A stretch of DNA of 64,000 bases. Origin: Bacteroidaceae bacterium HV4-6-C5C. Its GTDB lineage: Bacteria; Bacteroidota; Bacteroidia; Bacteroidales; Bacteroidaceae. The stretch lies in NCBI GenBank assembly GCA_007896885.1, contig VOIU01000006.1, forward strand, positions 123,381 through 187,380, read 5' to 3'. The notes beneath the pieces are model-generated. The model was not told where the DNA came from. It was given only the letters and a program-made list of their open reading frames with translations, and searched no databases. Every line of letters begins with the position of its first letter. Position 1 is the first letter of the stretch. Positions 9,161 through 18,164 of the stretch are shown piece after piece. The translations under genes were made by a program, and so were the position numbers.

Positions 9161-10813
9161 TTATTCCCATCCTGGGTTTTGGGTAACGGCACCTCCCGAA
9201 AGAGATATCTCGCTCAGAGGCACAGGGTATAAATAATCTTTATTAGGATCAAATTTCCGATCACCTGCAACTTCAATAACATACATATCAGCTTGTTCGC
9301 TTACGTGCAAACCATTATAATTGCCATTTGCATCTGTCAGGCGGTTGGCAATATCTGATCGTTGTCTTGTTGTTTCCGTATCTACAAACTTTGCACCGAT
9401 GATATTAGCGGGGAGTACATTTTCCGCAATCTTCCAACGGATGATGTCATCATAGCGCATGTTCTCATCAATAAATTCTATCGTTCTTTCACGACGAATT
9501 TCATTCAGCATATTTAAACCATTTGTATTTACAAAAACGTTTGTCAATTTCGCAGTAAAGCCTGCTCTTGCTCTGATTGCATTTACCGTAGCATCCAATT
9601 GTGCATCAGTGATGGAACCGTTATACTCATAAAGCGCTTCGGTATAAGAAATTAACACTTCGGCATAGCGTATCAACATCTTGTCTACCGTTTCCTTACT
9701 GTTAGTTGCCCATTCACTAAGCATAAATCCTTTTTTCAGTGAATAACCATTGCCTGAAGCATTGTTAAATGGCATATACGGGCCTTTATAAGCATCTTCT
9801 TGTAATTGATATAGCGTCATAGCCATACGAGGATCGCGGTTCTTGAAAACGTCATTGTAGCTTACTTCTGTCATTAACTTCAGAGGTGACTTTTCTCTTG
9901 GTAATCCGTCACTGTATAAAAACATGTCGACTATACTTCTTGACAGAGTTACAGAGTTTTCCAAACCGCGTGAGTTGCCATGTGTTACTGTACCTGCACC
10001 GTTAGGGCCATATACCTTTACGAAAATGTTTTCTTTATTCGTCGGTCCTTCTCCGTCAAAATAGAATAACTTTTGAAAATCAGGATAAAGCGAATGCCCT
10101 TCTTTCATCACAAGTTCTGCAGCATCAATAGCTCTTTTGAGGTGTGCTCTGTAGTCGCTACTTAAATTGTGATACTTGGAATATGTGCCTTCATATAACC
10201 CGATACGTTCTGTTAATGCAAGAGCTGCTGAGCGTGTTACTCTTCCCCAATCAGCTGCTGGCAAAGCGCTCATCTTGGGTAGCCAGGCTGCTGCAAAATC
10301 CAAGTCACTGTAACATTGCTGGATAATCTCTTCACGTGGAGTGCGTGGAGATTTAAGCAGTGGATCTTTAGGATCATCAAAGACTTGTAATATCAGTGGA
10401 ACGTCACCATATTTTTTTACCAACATAAAATAATAGTATGCACGGAAAAAATAAGCTTCGCCCAAATATCTGTTTTTAATGTTTTCTGCTACGGCTGGAT
10501 TAACGGTTTTTTGAATAATGTTATTTGCCGTAGAGATTCTTGCGTAAGCATCACTCCAATCTGAGGAAGTGGAAGGTACAGTACGTTGTCCGCTGGAAAT
10601 GGCATCCGCTGAAGTCTTAACCAATTCATCGGCGCGCGTGTCATGCGAAAATCCACTAAGTTGATTGTAAAGACGATTACAAGCACCACGCAAATCAGCT
10701 TCTGAATGCCAAAAATTGCTATCAGCTAAGGTTGCATCGGGGTATCTGTCCAGATCACAACCCGTCAGACAAGCCACCGCTAATATAAAAAGGAGTATTA
10801 TCTTTTTATTCAT
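9161..10813 (-). CDS. susD: SusD/RagB-family outer-membrane glycan-binding lipoprotein
   Basis: 550 residues, the normal SusD size. The lipobox is LTGC (Cys19), followed by DLDRYPDATLADSNFW, the typical SusD N-terminus. The TPR-like helical part includes GEAYFFRAYYYFMLVKKYGDVPL (around residues 118-140), a SusD hallmark. The C-terminus has the conserved INEIRRERTIEF-type segment (here LNEIRRERTIEFIDE) and ends in YLYPVPLSEI...NPGWE. SusD caps the SusC barrel and delivers oligosaccharides to it. Its stop and start are 12 bases from susC and 15 bases from the small lipoprotein gene, so all three form one transcript. Symbol used in the family sense; the ligand here is probably an acidic glycan, not starch. 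Confidence 0.95.
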   Translation of the reverse strand: MNKKIILLFILAVACLTGCDLDRYPDATLADSNFWHSEADLRGACNRLYNQLSGFSHDTRADELVKTSADAISSGQRTVPSTSSDWSDAYARISTANNIIQKTVNPAVAENIKNRYLGEAYFFRAYYYFMLVKKYGDVPLILQVFDDPKDPLLKSPRTPREEIIQQCYSDLDFAAAWLPKMSALPAADWGRVTRSAALALTERIGLYEGTYSKYHNLSSDYRAHLKRAIDAAELVMKEGHSLYPDFQKLFYFDGEGPTNKENIFVKVYGPNGAGTVTHGNSRGLENSVTLSRSIVDMFLYSDGLPREKSPLKLMTEVSYNDVFKNRDPRMAMTLYQLQEDAYKGPYMPFNNASGNGYSLKKGFMLSEWATNSKETVDKMLIRYAEVLISYTEALYEYNGSITDAQLDATVNAIRARAGFTAKLTNVFVNTNGLNMLNEIRRERTIEFIDENMRYDDIIRWKIAENVLPANIIGAKFVDTETTRQRSDIANRLTDANGNYNGLHVSEQADMYVIEVAGDRKFDPNKDYLYPVPLSEISLSGGAVTQNPGWE

Positions 10814-10825
10814 GATTTCATAAAT

Positions 10826-13800
10826 TTAAAATGTGACATTAACACCTATCGCCCAAGTACGGAAGAAAGGATAGTAATTGGCAGTAGCATTATTTCCTAC
10901 TTCCGGATCAAACACAGACAATAATTTGGAGTGTTCCCATAGGTCTTCGCCAGAGATGTAAACTCTGAGTTTTTGCAGCACATTTTTGCTTACAGGAACG
11001 GTATATCCGATCTGTAGGTTCTTTAAGCGTATATAAGAACCGTCTTGTATCCATCTATCCGAAGGGTGGAAGTTGAATACGTCGTTTCCATTATTTTGAG
11101 CATAGTTATACAAGCGAGGCCAATAGGCATCCTGGTTGTCTACCGTCCAATAATCACGATGTATGGTCCATGGCATCAACTGGGTTTGTCCAAAGGGAGC
11201 AATAGTATTTGTGTCAATGACTACTTTACGTTTGCCTACACCTTGAAACATTACGGCAAAATCAAAATTCTTCCATTGTGCGGAGAGATTGATGCCATAT
11301 AAATAGTGTCCGTTAGAATCGCCCATATAAACCAAATCACCTGAATTTTCTGGTGTTGCTGCTCCCATGCCAATTGTATGGTCGGGTTTTCCTTGTGCAA
11401 CATACTTAATGTCTCCACCGGATATTTTGGAATCGGAGAAAGATTGGTAGCCGGGGTGTGCCTCTTTATATGCGATATATTCATCTCGGCTACTCCAATA
11501 TCCATCGGTCTTATAACCCCAAATTGTATTCAATGAATAACCTTGTAAGAGATCAACAGAGCCCTCTTTGATAAAATTTTGGCCATCGTATTCCAGCAAT
11601 TTGTTTTGACTATCTGATAAATTGAAGCTTACTTGATATTTTACATCTCCGATTTTATCTTTATAAGATGCTTCGACTTCCCATCCCCAGGTTTTCAATC
11701 TACCTACATTCTCATTTGGTACTTTAATACCAATTATACTCGGTACTGGAAGATGGGCGAGCATATTGTCATTGTATTTCCAGTAATAGTCGGCAGTCAA
11801 GGTTAATTTGTTGGACAATAGGCCCAAGTCAAGACCGATATTGGTGGTACTGATGGTTTCCCATTTCTTGTTTTTTGAGGCTAATTGATCTTGCCAATAG
11901 TACTTATTGCCTAGTTCTGCTCCACTGCTAATCAATGGAATATAGTCGTATAGGCCCAAAACAGCTCCGTTACCAAGTTGCCCCCATGAAGCCCTTAGTT
12001 TCAAATTGTCTATGAAGGATACGTTAAACCATTTTTCTTGATTCACTCTCCATGCTGCAGAGAATGAAGGAAAGGCTTGCCAACGATATTGGGGAGCCAC
12101 GCGTGAACTTCCGTCGTAACGAACATTTGCCTCAAATAAGTATTTATCGTCGAAACTATAATTTATTCTGCCAAAGTATGACATCATGGCCCATGACTCT
12201 ATTTTGTCAGATAGGGTGGTATTACCTGCGACGGAAGAATCGTAATATCCGAATGAGAAGAAATCATTGGAATTCATGTTTAGTGCCGTAGCTGAAATTT
12301 CATCTTTCTTATATTGTTCAAAAGTGCTACCGGCAAGCGCATTCAAGTTATGCTTACCAAGTTTTAGTCCGTATGTCAATAATGCTTCGAATGTATCGTG
12401 ATAATCGCCGTTCTTTGTTTTAGCCAATGAATTCGGATTATTTGCTTGGGAACGGACGGTCTTACCTAGGCGGTCATACCACACTAAATAACGTTTGTCC
12501 ACTTCGGAGGTGTAATATCCAGCCTGACGTGAAGCCGTAAGTTTCAGTTCCAATCCTTTAATGACATTCTTAATGGTCATTTCTCCTCTACCTGTGTACT
12601 GCTGGTAGTCGTTTTTGGAAATTCCGCCGTTTTTCATCAAGTCAATAGGGTTTATCTGTAAGTCACCGTTATAAGGGTTTAGGTTTATATCTTCTTCGGG
12701 CTGGTAGATGGGCTGTCTACCGCGCGAACGGTATAATGCGGCCAAGATGTCTGTAGCTTTATAAGGATTAGTATTAACGAACGAGCCATTGTAGCTGGTT
12801 TGAAAACCCAAACTGAGATAATCGTTAATCTCCGAGTTTAATTTCATACGAAAGTTGTAGCGATCATTTTTATCTGGTCCGTATTTCAATATACCGTTCT
12901 TGGTGTAATAGCCAGTTGAAACAATATAATTCAAACTCTTACTGCCTCCACTAACAGAAAGAGAGTGACTCTGCTGGGTGGTGTAATCTTTAGTGCCTTC
13001 GGCTACCCAATTTGTAGCTTGAAAGAGATCCCATCTACCGTTTGATTTATTGGGGCGATAGTTGAAATTCGGATTACCTACCCATGAAGTCATTTCAGGG
13101 TTCCATTCGGGATTACCAGACTCATTGATGCGGGATATATTGATGAAGTTCTGCTCTTCCCATGCTGGTAAACGTTCGGGCATATTCCCCGGTGTGTTTA
13201 CGCCAAAATAACCGTTGTAAGATACGGTGGCTTTGCCTTCACTTCCCGATTTTGTGGTGATAAGAATAACTCCGGCAGCTGCTCTTGCTCCATAGATTGC
13301 TGCTGCCGCTGCGTCCTTTAGTACTGAAACGGATGCAATATCATTGGGGTTGACCAATGTCATATCTCCTTCCAATCCATCTATTAAAACCAAGGCTTTT
13401 GTATCGTTGGCTGACGAAAATCCACGAATACGTACGCCTGATGTTTCGGAACCCGGTTGTCCGCTACTTCTCAATACGGCAACTCCGGGCATCTCTCCTT
13501 GCAGTGCAGTCAGCACATCAGATGCTGGTTTTGCTGCAATTTCGGCGCCATCAATAGCGGAGACAGATCCTGTCAGGTTAACTTTCTTTTGAGTTCCATA
13601 ACCTACCACTACTACCTCTTGAAGGGTTTTCATGTCTTCTTTCATCAAAACTGTTCCCATACTTTTTTCAGCTTTGAGTTCAATAGAGGCGTAGCCGATA
13701 TATGAGAAATTGATTGATGAAGAGCTTTTCGCTTTTAAAATAAACTTTCCATCAATATCAGTGATAGTTCCGTTAGATGTTCCTTTTTCTATGACGGAGA

Positions 13801-13948
13801 CCCCTATTAGAGGTTCTTTTGAGGTTGCATCTAAAACTACCCCCCGGATATCAATACTGTTTTGGGCTGAAAGCCCCACATCAAAGAGGAAAAGAAGTAG
13901 CATAGTAAATGTCACTGTTGCTTTCCATAGTAAAAGTTTCCTTTTCAT
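10826..13948 (-). CDS. susC: SusC/RagA-family TonB-dependent outer-membrane transporter
   Basis: 1040 residues. Signal peptide about 1-29; CarboxypepD_reg-like domain about 31-110 (IDIRGVVLDATSKEPLIGV). The junction sequence VVVVGYGTQKK is followed by a TonB plug with SGVRIRG, VLIDGLEGD and IYGARAAAGVILITTK. A 22-strand barrel follows, ending FFRTWAIGVNVTF with the terminal Phe needed for BAM insertion. This is the energised importer for oligosaccharides generated by the PUL. No N-terminal STN domain is visible, so it is not of the anti-sigma-signalling type, which fits control by the divergent propeller regulator instead. First gene of the operon; a -7 box lies about 50 bases upstream. Confidence 0.96.
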   Translation of the reverse strand: MKRKLLLWKATVTFTMLLLFLFDVGLSAQNSIDIRGVVLDATSKEPLIGVSVIEKGTSNGTITDIDGKFILKAKSSSSINFSYIGYASIELKAEKSMGTVLMKEDMKTLQEVVVVGYGTQKKVNLTGSVSAIDGAEIAAKPASDVLTALQGEMPGVAVLRSSGQPGSETSGVRIRGFSSANDTKALVLIDGLEGDMTLVNPNDIASVSVLKDAAAAAIYGARAAAGVILITTKSGSEGKATVSYNGYFGVNTPGNMPERLPAWEEQNFINISRINESGNPEWNPEMTSWVGNPNFNYRPNKSNGRWDLFQATNWVAEGTKDYTTQQSHSLSVSGGSKSLNYIVSTGYYTKNGILKYGPDKNDRYNFRMKLNSEINDYLSLGFQTSYNGSFVNTNPYKATDILAALYRSRGRQPIYQPEEDINLNPYNGDLQINPIDLMKNGGISKNDYQQYTGRGEMTIKNVIKGLELKLTASRQAGYYTSEVDKRYLVWYDRLGKTVRSQANNPNSLAKTKNGDYHDTFEALLTYGLKLGKHNLNALAGSTFEQYKKDEISATALNMNSNDFFSFGYYDSSVAGNTTLSDKIESWAMMSYFGRINYSFDDKYLFEANVRYDGSSRVAPQYRWQAFPSFSAAWRVNQEKWFNVSFIDNLKLRASWGQLGNGAVLGLYDYIPLISSGAELGNKYYWQDQLASKNKKWETISTTNIGLDLGLLSNKLTLTADYYWKYNDNMLAHLPVPSIIGIKVPNENVGRLKTWGWEVEASYKDKIGDVKYQVSFNLSDSQNKLLEYDGQNFIKEGSVDLLQGYSLNTIWGYKTDGYWSSRDEYIAYKEAHPGYQSFSDSKISGGDIKYVAQGKPDHTIGMGAATPENSGDLVYMGDSNGHYLYGINLSAQWKNFDFAVMFQGVGKRKVVIDTNTIAPFGQTQLMPWTIHRDYWTVDNQDAYWPRLYNYAQNNGNDVFNFHPSDRWIQDGSYIRLKNLQIGYTVPVSKNVLQKLRVYISGEDLWEHSKLLSVFDPEVGNNATANYYPFFRTWAIGVNVTF

Positions 13949-13999
13949 AATAAGTAATAGATTTGATTAATACTTAAACTATTCAATTTTAGTTCGAGG

Positions 14000-14007
14000 C
14001 AAAACTA
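14000..14007 (-). promoter_or_regulatory. Bacteroidetes -7 box upstream of susC
   Basis: On the minus strand 14007-14000 reads TAGTTTTG, an exact fit to TAnnTTTG, 52 bases from the susC start codon. No convincing -33 TTTG at 19-21 bases was found, as expected for an activator-dependent PUL promoter. The rest of the 305-base divergent region (13949-14253) is AT-rich. It includes an imperfect palindrome around caaggcttgcc (about 14022-14032) upstream of this box, a possible activator site. Confidence 0.5.
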
Positions 14008-14253
14008 TAGTTTATATCAGACAAGGCTTGCCGAAACACTACCACATGAACTATACTGAAACTATATAGAAATACGTCATTTGTTTCTCATATTATTATT
14101 TATCATTTGTAAATGAGAGGTTTATAGCCTATTGATTGAGCTATTTATTATTCTTTTTTCTTTGGACTTGATGTATTGATATTGTGAGTTACTTCTTTTA
14201 TTTATATGAGGATAATACATATCTTTGGCATGAACTCTAAGTGTTGTAATACC

Positions 14254-17127
14254 ATGAAAAAAGTACTTCTTCTTTTTCTTTCTTTCTTTTATATTGTCAC
14301 TGCTTCAGCTATTTGGCAACGTTCTGTTACCAATTATACTCGCAGAGATTATAAGGCTGGCAATCAGAATTGGATGATTGCGCAGCATGCAAACGGCTGG
14401 ATGTATTTTGCAAATAATAAGGGCTTACTTGAATATGATGGTATAGAATGGAATGTATATCCCGTCGGTGATACCAAAGCGCGTGCCGTAAAAATCGCTC
14501 CTAATGGGCGGATATATATCGGTGGAATGGGTCAGTTTGGCTACTTTACGCCAGATCATTTAGGTAAGCTCAATTATGTCAGCCTTTCTGATAAAGTTCG
14601 TTCGAAGCACAATATTGGAGTGATATGGAATATTCATATTGTAGATGACAGAGTTTATTTTCAATCGGATAACTCCATTTTTTATTTGGAAGGTGATAAA
14701 GTTAAAGTGATAGAGTATGGTTTTCAGATAAAGTATTCCGCTATCATCAATCAACATTTTTATATTGCCTCTTCTCAAGGGCTATTAATTCTTAATGGTA
14801 ATGAGTTTACGCTGCTTCCCGCTACAGAAGTGATAAGCAATTTTAAGATTGTTGGGCTTTTATCTTTTGAGGATAAAATTATGATTGCAACCGCCCGTAA
14901 CGGGCTTTTTCTTTACGATGGATCTAAGCTCGTTCCTTTTGTTAGTGCTGCCGATTCTTTTATAAAAGAAAATCAGCTCTTTTGTGTTGCAATGAAAAAC
15001 TCTCTTTTAGCTTTAGGCTCCGTACAAGATGGCTTACTCTTGTTGAATACCAGGCGAAATGAAGTGGAAAAGATTTCAATATCGAATGGACTTCAGAATA
15101 AAACAATATTGGGGCTCTTCTTTGACAGAGAGAATAATTTGTGGTTAGCACTTGATAATGGTGTGGATTGCGTACATCTTGACTCACCTTTATTCTCACT
15201 CTATGGTAACAGACCGTTAATCGGTTCAGGGTATACTTCTTGCTGTTATGACGGGAAACTTTATCTGGGAACAAATCAAGGATTGTATGTGACTGAGTAT
15301 CCGGAAAAAACCAACGAAGATCTTTCTATGAATTTTATACCCGGTACCGATGGGCAGGCTTGGAGTTTATCAGTACATGATAATCAGCTTTTTCTGTGTT
15401 CGGACAATGGAATTTTTGTCTTCGAGAAGAATGTAATATACCATATTGAGGGCTTAAGAGGAGTTTGGTCGGTGCGGGAGATTAAAAACAACCCGGATCT
15501 TCTCATAGCAGGAACATATAATGGACTTCGTGTGCTTTCGAAGCAAGCTGATAAGTTCGTGCTTTTACACAAAGTGCGTGGGTTTAATTATTCTTGTAAA
15601 ACGCTATTTGCTAGTGATCTGCCTAATGTGTTTTGGATAGCCAATAAAGAGAGAGGTCTCTTCAGAGTGACCTTATCCCTAGATCTCAAGCGTGTAGTGA
15701 AAGTGAAGAACTATAACGGTGGTGCTCTTCCTGTTGGCAATAATATTTATGTATCCAAAATCAATAATGATTTGGTTGTTTCTTCGCGACAAGGTGTTTT
15801 TAGATATAACCAAATGAAAGATTGTCTCGAACCATATACTTGGCTGAACAAGATTCTGGGAGTAACTTCTAAACCTACTCCATGCTCATATATGGAACAG
15901 GATGCATCGAAGAATATCTGGTACGTTAGTAACGGGGCACTAAAATTATTGCGTTATAATAGATCAACCAATAGTTATGTAAAGAATGAGAGTGAGTCAT
16001 ATCTTGCTGGATATCTTATAGAGGACTTTGAGCAAGTAAATGTCTGTAGAAATGATATCGCAATAATCGGTACGGAAGAAGGTTTTTCTCTTTTTAAATT
16101 TAAAAAGAATGTGCCTAAAAGGTATCCACTTACTCTCCAGATCAGAAAGGTGTACTTGACAGGGAATCATGATTCTTTGGTATACGGTAGAAGTTATAAC
16201 TATGATAATAAGCCGTTGATCATTCCTTATTCCAAAAACTCAATTAAAATCATTTATGGGGTTAACAATTATGATAAATCTTTGGAGACTTTCTACTCAT
16301 ATAAACTTACTGGTGACAGGGATGAGGGGTGGAGCTCATATACGGAAAATAATGCGAAAGAATATACTGACCTTAAAGAAGGAGATTATACGTTTAGTGT
16401 AAAAATTATAAACGCCAAGACCGCTATTCCTATTATAACATCTTTCCACTTTAAAGTTTTGCCTCCTTGGTATCGTTCAGTATGGGCTTATATCTTTTAT
16501 TCTATTTCGCTTATTCTATTGATGTATTATACATATTATAAAATAACCGAAAATAAGAGAAAGCTCATAGAACAGAAAGAAGAAGAGATTGTCAGGCAAA
16601 GAGCCAAATTTAAAAAAGAGAGCGAATTAAAAGATAAGACGATCGACTCTTTAAAAGAAGAACATTTGCAATCTGAGTTGCGACATAAGTCAGAAGAACT
16701 GGTGCGTACCACACTTAATATTGTGAGAAAGAATGAGATATTGCAGAACATACGTAAAGAAGCAGTGGGGATTAATCATTCTATTAAGGAAGAAAATCTT
16801 GTAAATATACGCAGAAAGACATTAAGACTCATAGGGCAGATTGATACGAATATTGAGCATGATGACGATTTGAAAGCATTCCAAGTAAACTTTGATTCTG
16901 TACATCATGAATTCTTTACTCGTTTGGAAGAGTTGTTCCCGGAATTGAGTAGTAAAGAGAAGTTGCTTTGTGCTTATATCAAAATGAATTTAATGTCTAA
17001 AGAAATTGCTCCTTTGTTGAATATATCACAACGTGGAGTAGAAATCGGACGCTATCGCCTTCGTAAGAAGTTGAATTTAAAAGAAGGAGAAAGTTTGGTT
17101 GAATTTTTGCAAAGGCTTACTAAATAA
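14254..17127 (+). CDS. Membrane-spanning PUL regulator: propeller, Y_Y_Y, TM and LuxR-like HTH
   Basis: I prefer the ATG at 14254 (957 residues), which begins directly with a signal-like MKKVLLLFLSFFYIV; an in-frame ATG at 14206 adds 16 unconvincing residues. Residues about 20-620 are repeated propeller blades of the Reg_prop type (for example DRENNLWLALDNGVDCV and DASKNIWYVSNGALKLL). Next is a Y_Y_Y domain (about 630-730, YKLTGDRDEGWSSYTE...LKEGDYTFSVK), a TM segment at about 737-758 and a long charged coiled coil (about 760-850). The C-terminal LuxR/GerE-like helix-turn-helix is at about 895-957 (LSSKEKLLCAYIKMNLMSKEIAPLLNIS, with RGVEIGRYRLRKKL as recognition region). There is no kinase or receiver domain, so this is not a hybrid two-component system. 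It should sense a glycan fragment in the periplasm and act on the divergent susC promoter. Confidence 0.88.
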   Translation: MKKVLLLFLSFFYIVTASAIWQRSVTNYTRRDYKAGNQNWMIAQHANGWMYFANNKGLLEYDGIEWNVYPVGDTKARAVKIAPNGRIYIGGMGQFGYFTPDHLGKLNYVSLSDKVRSKHNIGVIWNIHIVDDRVYFQSDNSIFYLEGDKVKVIEYGFQIKYSAIINQHFYIASSQGLLILNGNEFTLLPATEVISNFKIVGLLSFEDKIMIATARNGLFLYDGSKLVPFVSAADSFIKENQLFCVAMKNSLLALGSVQDGLLLLNTRRNEVEKISISNGLQNKTILGLFFDRENNLWLALDNGVDCVHLDSPLFSLYGNRPLIGSGYTSCCYDGKLYLGTNQGLYVTEYPEKTNEDLSMNFIPGTDGQAWSLSVHDNQLFLCSDNGIFVFEKNVIYHIEGLRGVWSVREIKNNPDLLIAGTYNGLRVLSKQADKFVLLHKVRGFNYSCKTLFASDLPNVFWIANKERGLFRVTLSLDLKRVVKVKNYNGGALPVGNNIYVSKINNDLVVSSRQGVFRYNQMKDCLEPYTWLNKILGVTSKPTPCSYMEQDASKNIWYVSNGALKLLRYNRSTNSYVKNESESYLAGYLIEDFEQVNVCRNDIAIIGTEEGFSLFKFKKNVPKRYPLTLQIRKVYLTGNHDSLVYGRSYNYDNKPLIIPYSKNSIKIIYGVNNYDKSLETFYSYKLTGDRDEGWSSYTENNAKEYTDLKEGDYTFSVKIINAKTAIPIITSFHFKVLPPWYRSVWAYIFYSISLILLMYYTYYKITENKRKLIEQKEEEIVRQRAKFKKESELKDKTIDSLKEEHLQSELRHKSEELVRTTLNIVRKNEILQNIRKEAVGINHSIKEENLVNIRRKTLRLIGQIDTNIEHDDDLKAFQVNFDSVHHEFFTRLEELFPELSSKEKLLCAYIKMNLMSKEIAPLLNISQRGVEIGRYRLRKKLNLKEGESLVEFLQRLTK

Positions 17128-17200
17128 TCTTGCTATAGTATGAGTTCCTTGCGCTTATGTTTTATAGCCGCAAGCCTTATTAACGCCTTTTCCTTCCTCA

Positions 17201-17272
17201 TGGCACTCTTGTGCCACATTCTTGGCACAAGAGTGCCAATATGCAGGCATTTTTGTGCCAAAGGCTTGGCAC
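17201..17272. repeat. Cluster of TGGCAC inverted repeats
   Basis: The arms 17201-17216 (tggcactcttgtgcca) and 17223-17238 (tggcacaagagtgcca) are perfect 16-base inverted copies separated by 6 bases. Each arm is itself a palindrome-like TGGCAC-N4-GTGCCA. A third pair, GTGCCA at 17255-17260 and TGGCAC at 17267-17272, follows. That makes six half-sites in 72 bases. The cluster lies 74 bases after the PUL regulator gene, within the 309-base gap between two converging genes. The long perfect stem could terminate the regulator transcript, but no T-run follows on the plus strand. It could also be a protein-binding array or a decayed small mobile repeat. Confidence 0.7.
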
Positions 17273-17311
17273 TTTGCTGTTATTACTAGAGTTGAACGGT
17301 ATTGCTATAAT

Positions 17312-17342
17312 AAAAAAGAGACAGAGCTATTAACCCTGTCTC
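17312..17342 (-). terminator. Rho-independent terminator for the dapB-lepB-lepB-wbqC operon
   Basis: The arms GAGACAG (17318-17324) and CTGTCTC (17336-17342) close an 11-base loop. On the minus strand the stem is followed directly by TTTTTTATTATA. It lies 95 bases downstream of the wbqC-like stop codon, so it fits as the end of that leftward operon. It has no T-run on the plus strand and would not end the regulator transcript. Confidence 0.7.
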
Positions 17343-17436
17343 TCTGTCACACACCTAAAAACTACCTATTTACACCTAATTTCTTTATTAAGATGAGTTT
17401 TATACTCCTTTCTAGTCATTAGCTGATTGTCAGAGG

Positions 17437-18072
17437 CTATAAAGAATTTTGAAGAATCAACAAGCTTTCGGGACCCATATTGAATAGCAAATCAATAATA
17501 CTTAAATTGGGTAAAAAGCCTTGTTGTTCTTGAAAAACCTGATAATAAGATCTTGATATAAAGTCGGTGTCTTCTGTTCGCCAATCTTTTTTAGGATGTA
17601 TCCGTTCGCGAAAGTCCTCTTCATCCAAAGATAACTTCGTTTTATATTCTTCGGTATATGAAATAGTAGGCTGTATGTCAATAAGTGAACAAACTAAGTT
17701 ACAGAGCTCGCTATTAAAATCAATCAAGAAAGAATATTTTTTTTCGTAGAAAGGTTGAAAATCATCTCTGTAAAATTCAAAAAAAGGGGTGTGGTTATAC
17801 GAAGAAAATAAAGCATTCCAATGGAGGTGGCGCCAATTCCCGTGATCAGATATACGTATGTCTCGCATGGGGCACTTTGGAGCATCAGGTTTGATTACAG
17901 GTATTGATAGGGCTAATTCTCCACTCGTAGAGGCTATTGTGCAACGATTTCTGTAAGTCTGTTTAGTGTAGTTATCATATTGTTCAATAAAGACTTGATC
18001 ATATTTCAATAACTTAGAGTAATATTCTATAGGTGCCAAGTAAGCGGATGAGAGATATATTGCTTTATTCAT
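17437..18072 (-). CDS. WbqC-like family protein
   Basis: 211 residues. The N-terminus AIYLSSAYLAPIEYYSKLLKYD, with a following YxKQTYRNRCTI, is the pattern of the WbqC family (first noted in O-antigen loci), and the protein has the family's usual length. A central WRHLHWNALFSSY segment (about 80-92) and the C-terminal FLPNLSIIDLLFNMGPES are also typical. The family has no established biochemical activity. It has no signal peptide, so it is presumably cytoplasmic. It is the last gene of a leftward operon with two signal peptidases and dapB, 92 bases after the second lepB-like gene, and is followed by a terminator. Confidence 0.85.
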   Translation of the reverse strand: MNKAIYLSSAYLAPIEYYSKLLKYDQVFIEQYDNYTKQTYRNRCTIASTSGELALSIPVIKPDAPKCPMRDIRISDHGNWRHLHWNALFSSYNHTPFFEFYRDDFQPFYEKKYSFLIDFNSELCNLVCSLIDIQPTISYTEEYKTKLSLDEEDFRERIHPKKDWRTEDTDFISRSYYQVFQEQQGFLPNLSIIDLLFNMGPESLLILQNSL

Positions 18073-18164
18073 GTTCTTTGTTAATATTCTAATAAGAGTC
18101 TGACTACGCTGCTACTCTTCTAGTGTTAGCTATTATTTGCCTTCTCGAAATTTCAGGTCTGGGT

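Noticed and set aside
17201..17238. TGGCAC-N4-GTGCCA read as a sigma-54 promoter (TGGCAC-N5-TTGC)
   Set aside because: The GG to GC spacing is one base short of the -24/-12 rule and the sequence is a palindrome within a convergent gap.
17222..17422. Open frame of 66 codons across the TGGCAC repeats
   Set aside because: It translates the repeats and the terminator stem; no protein-like pattern.
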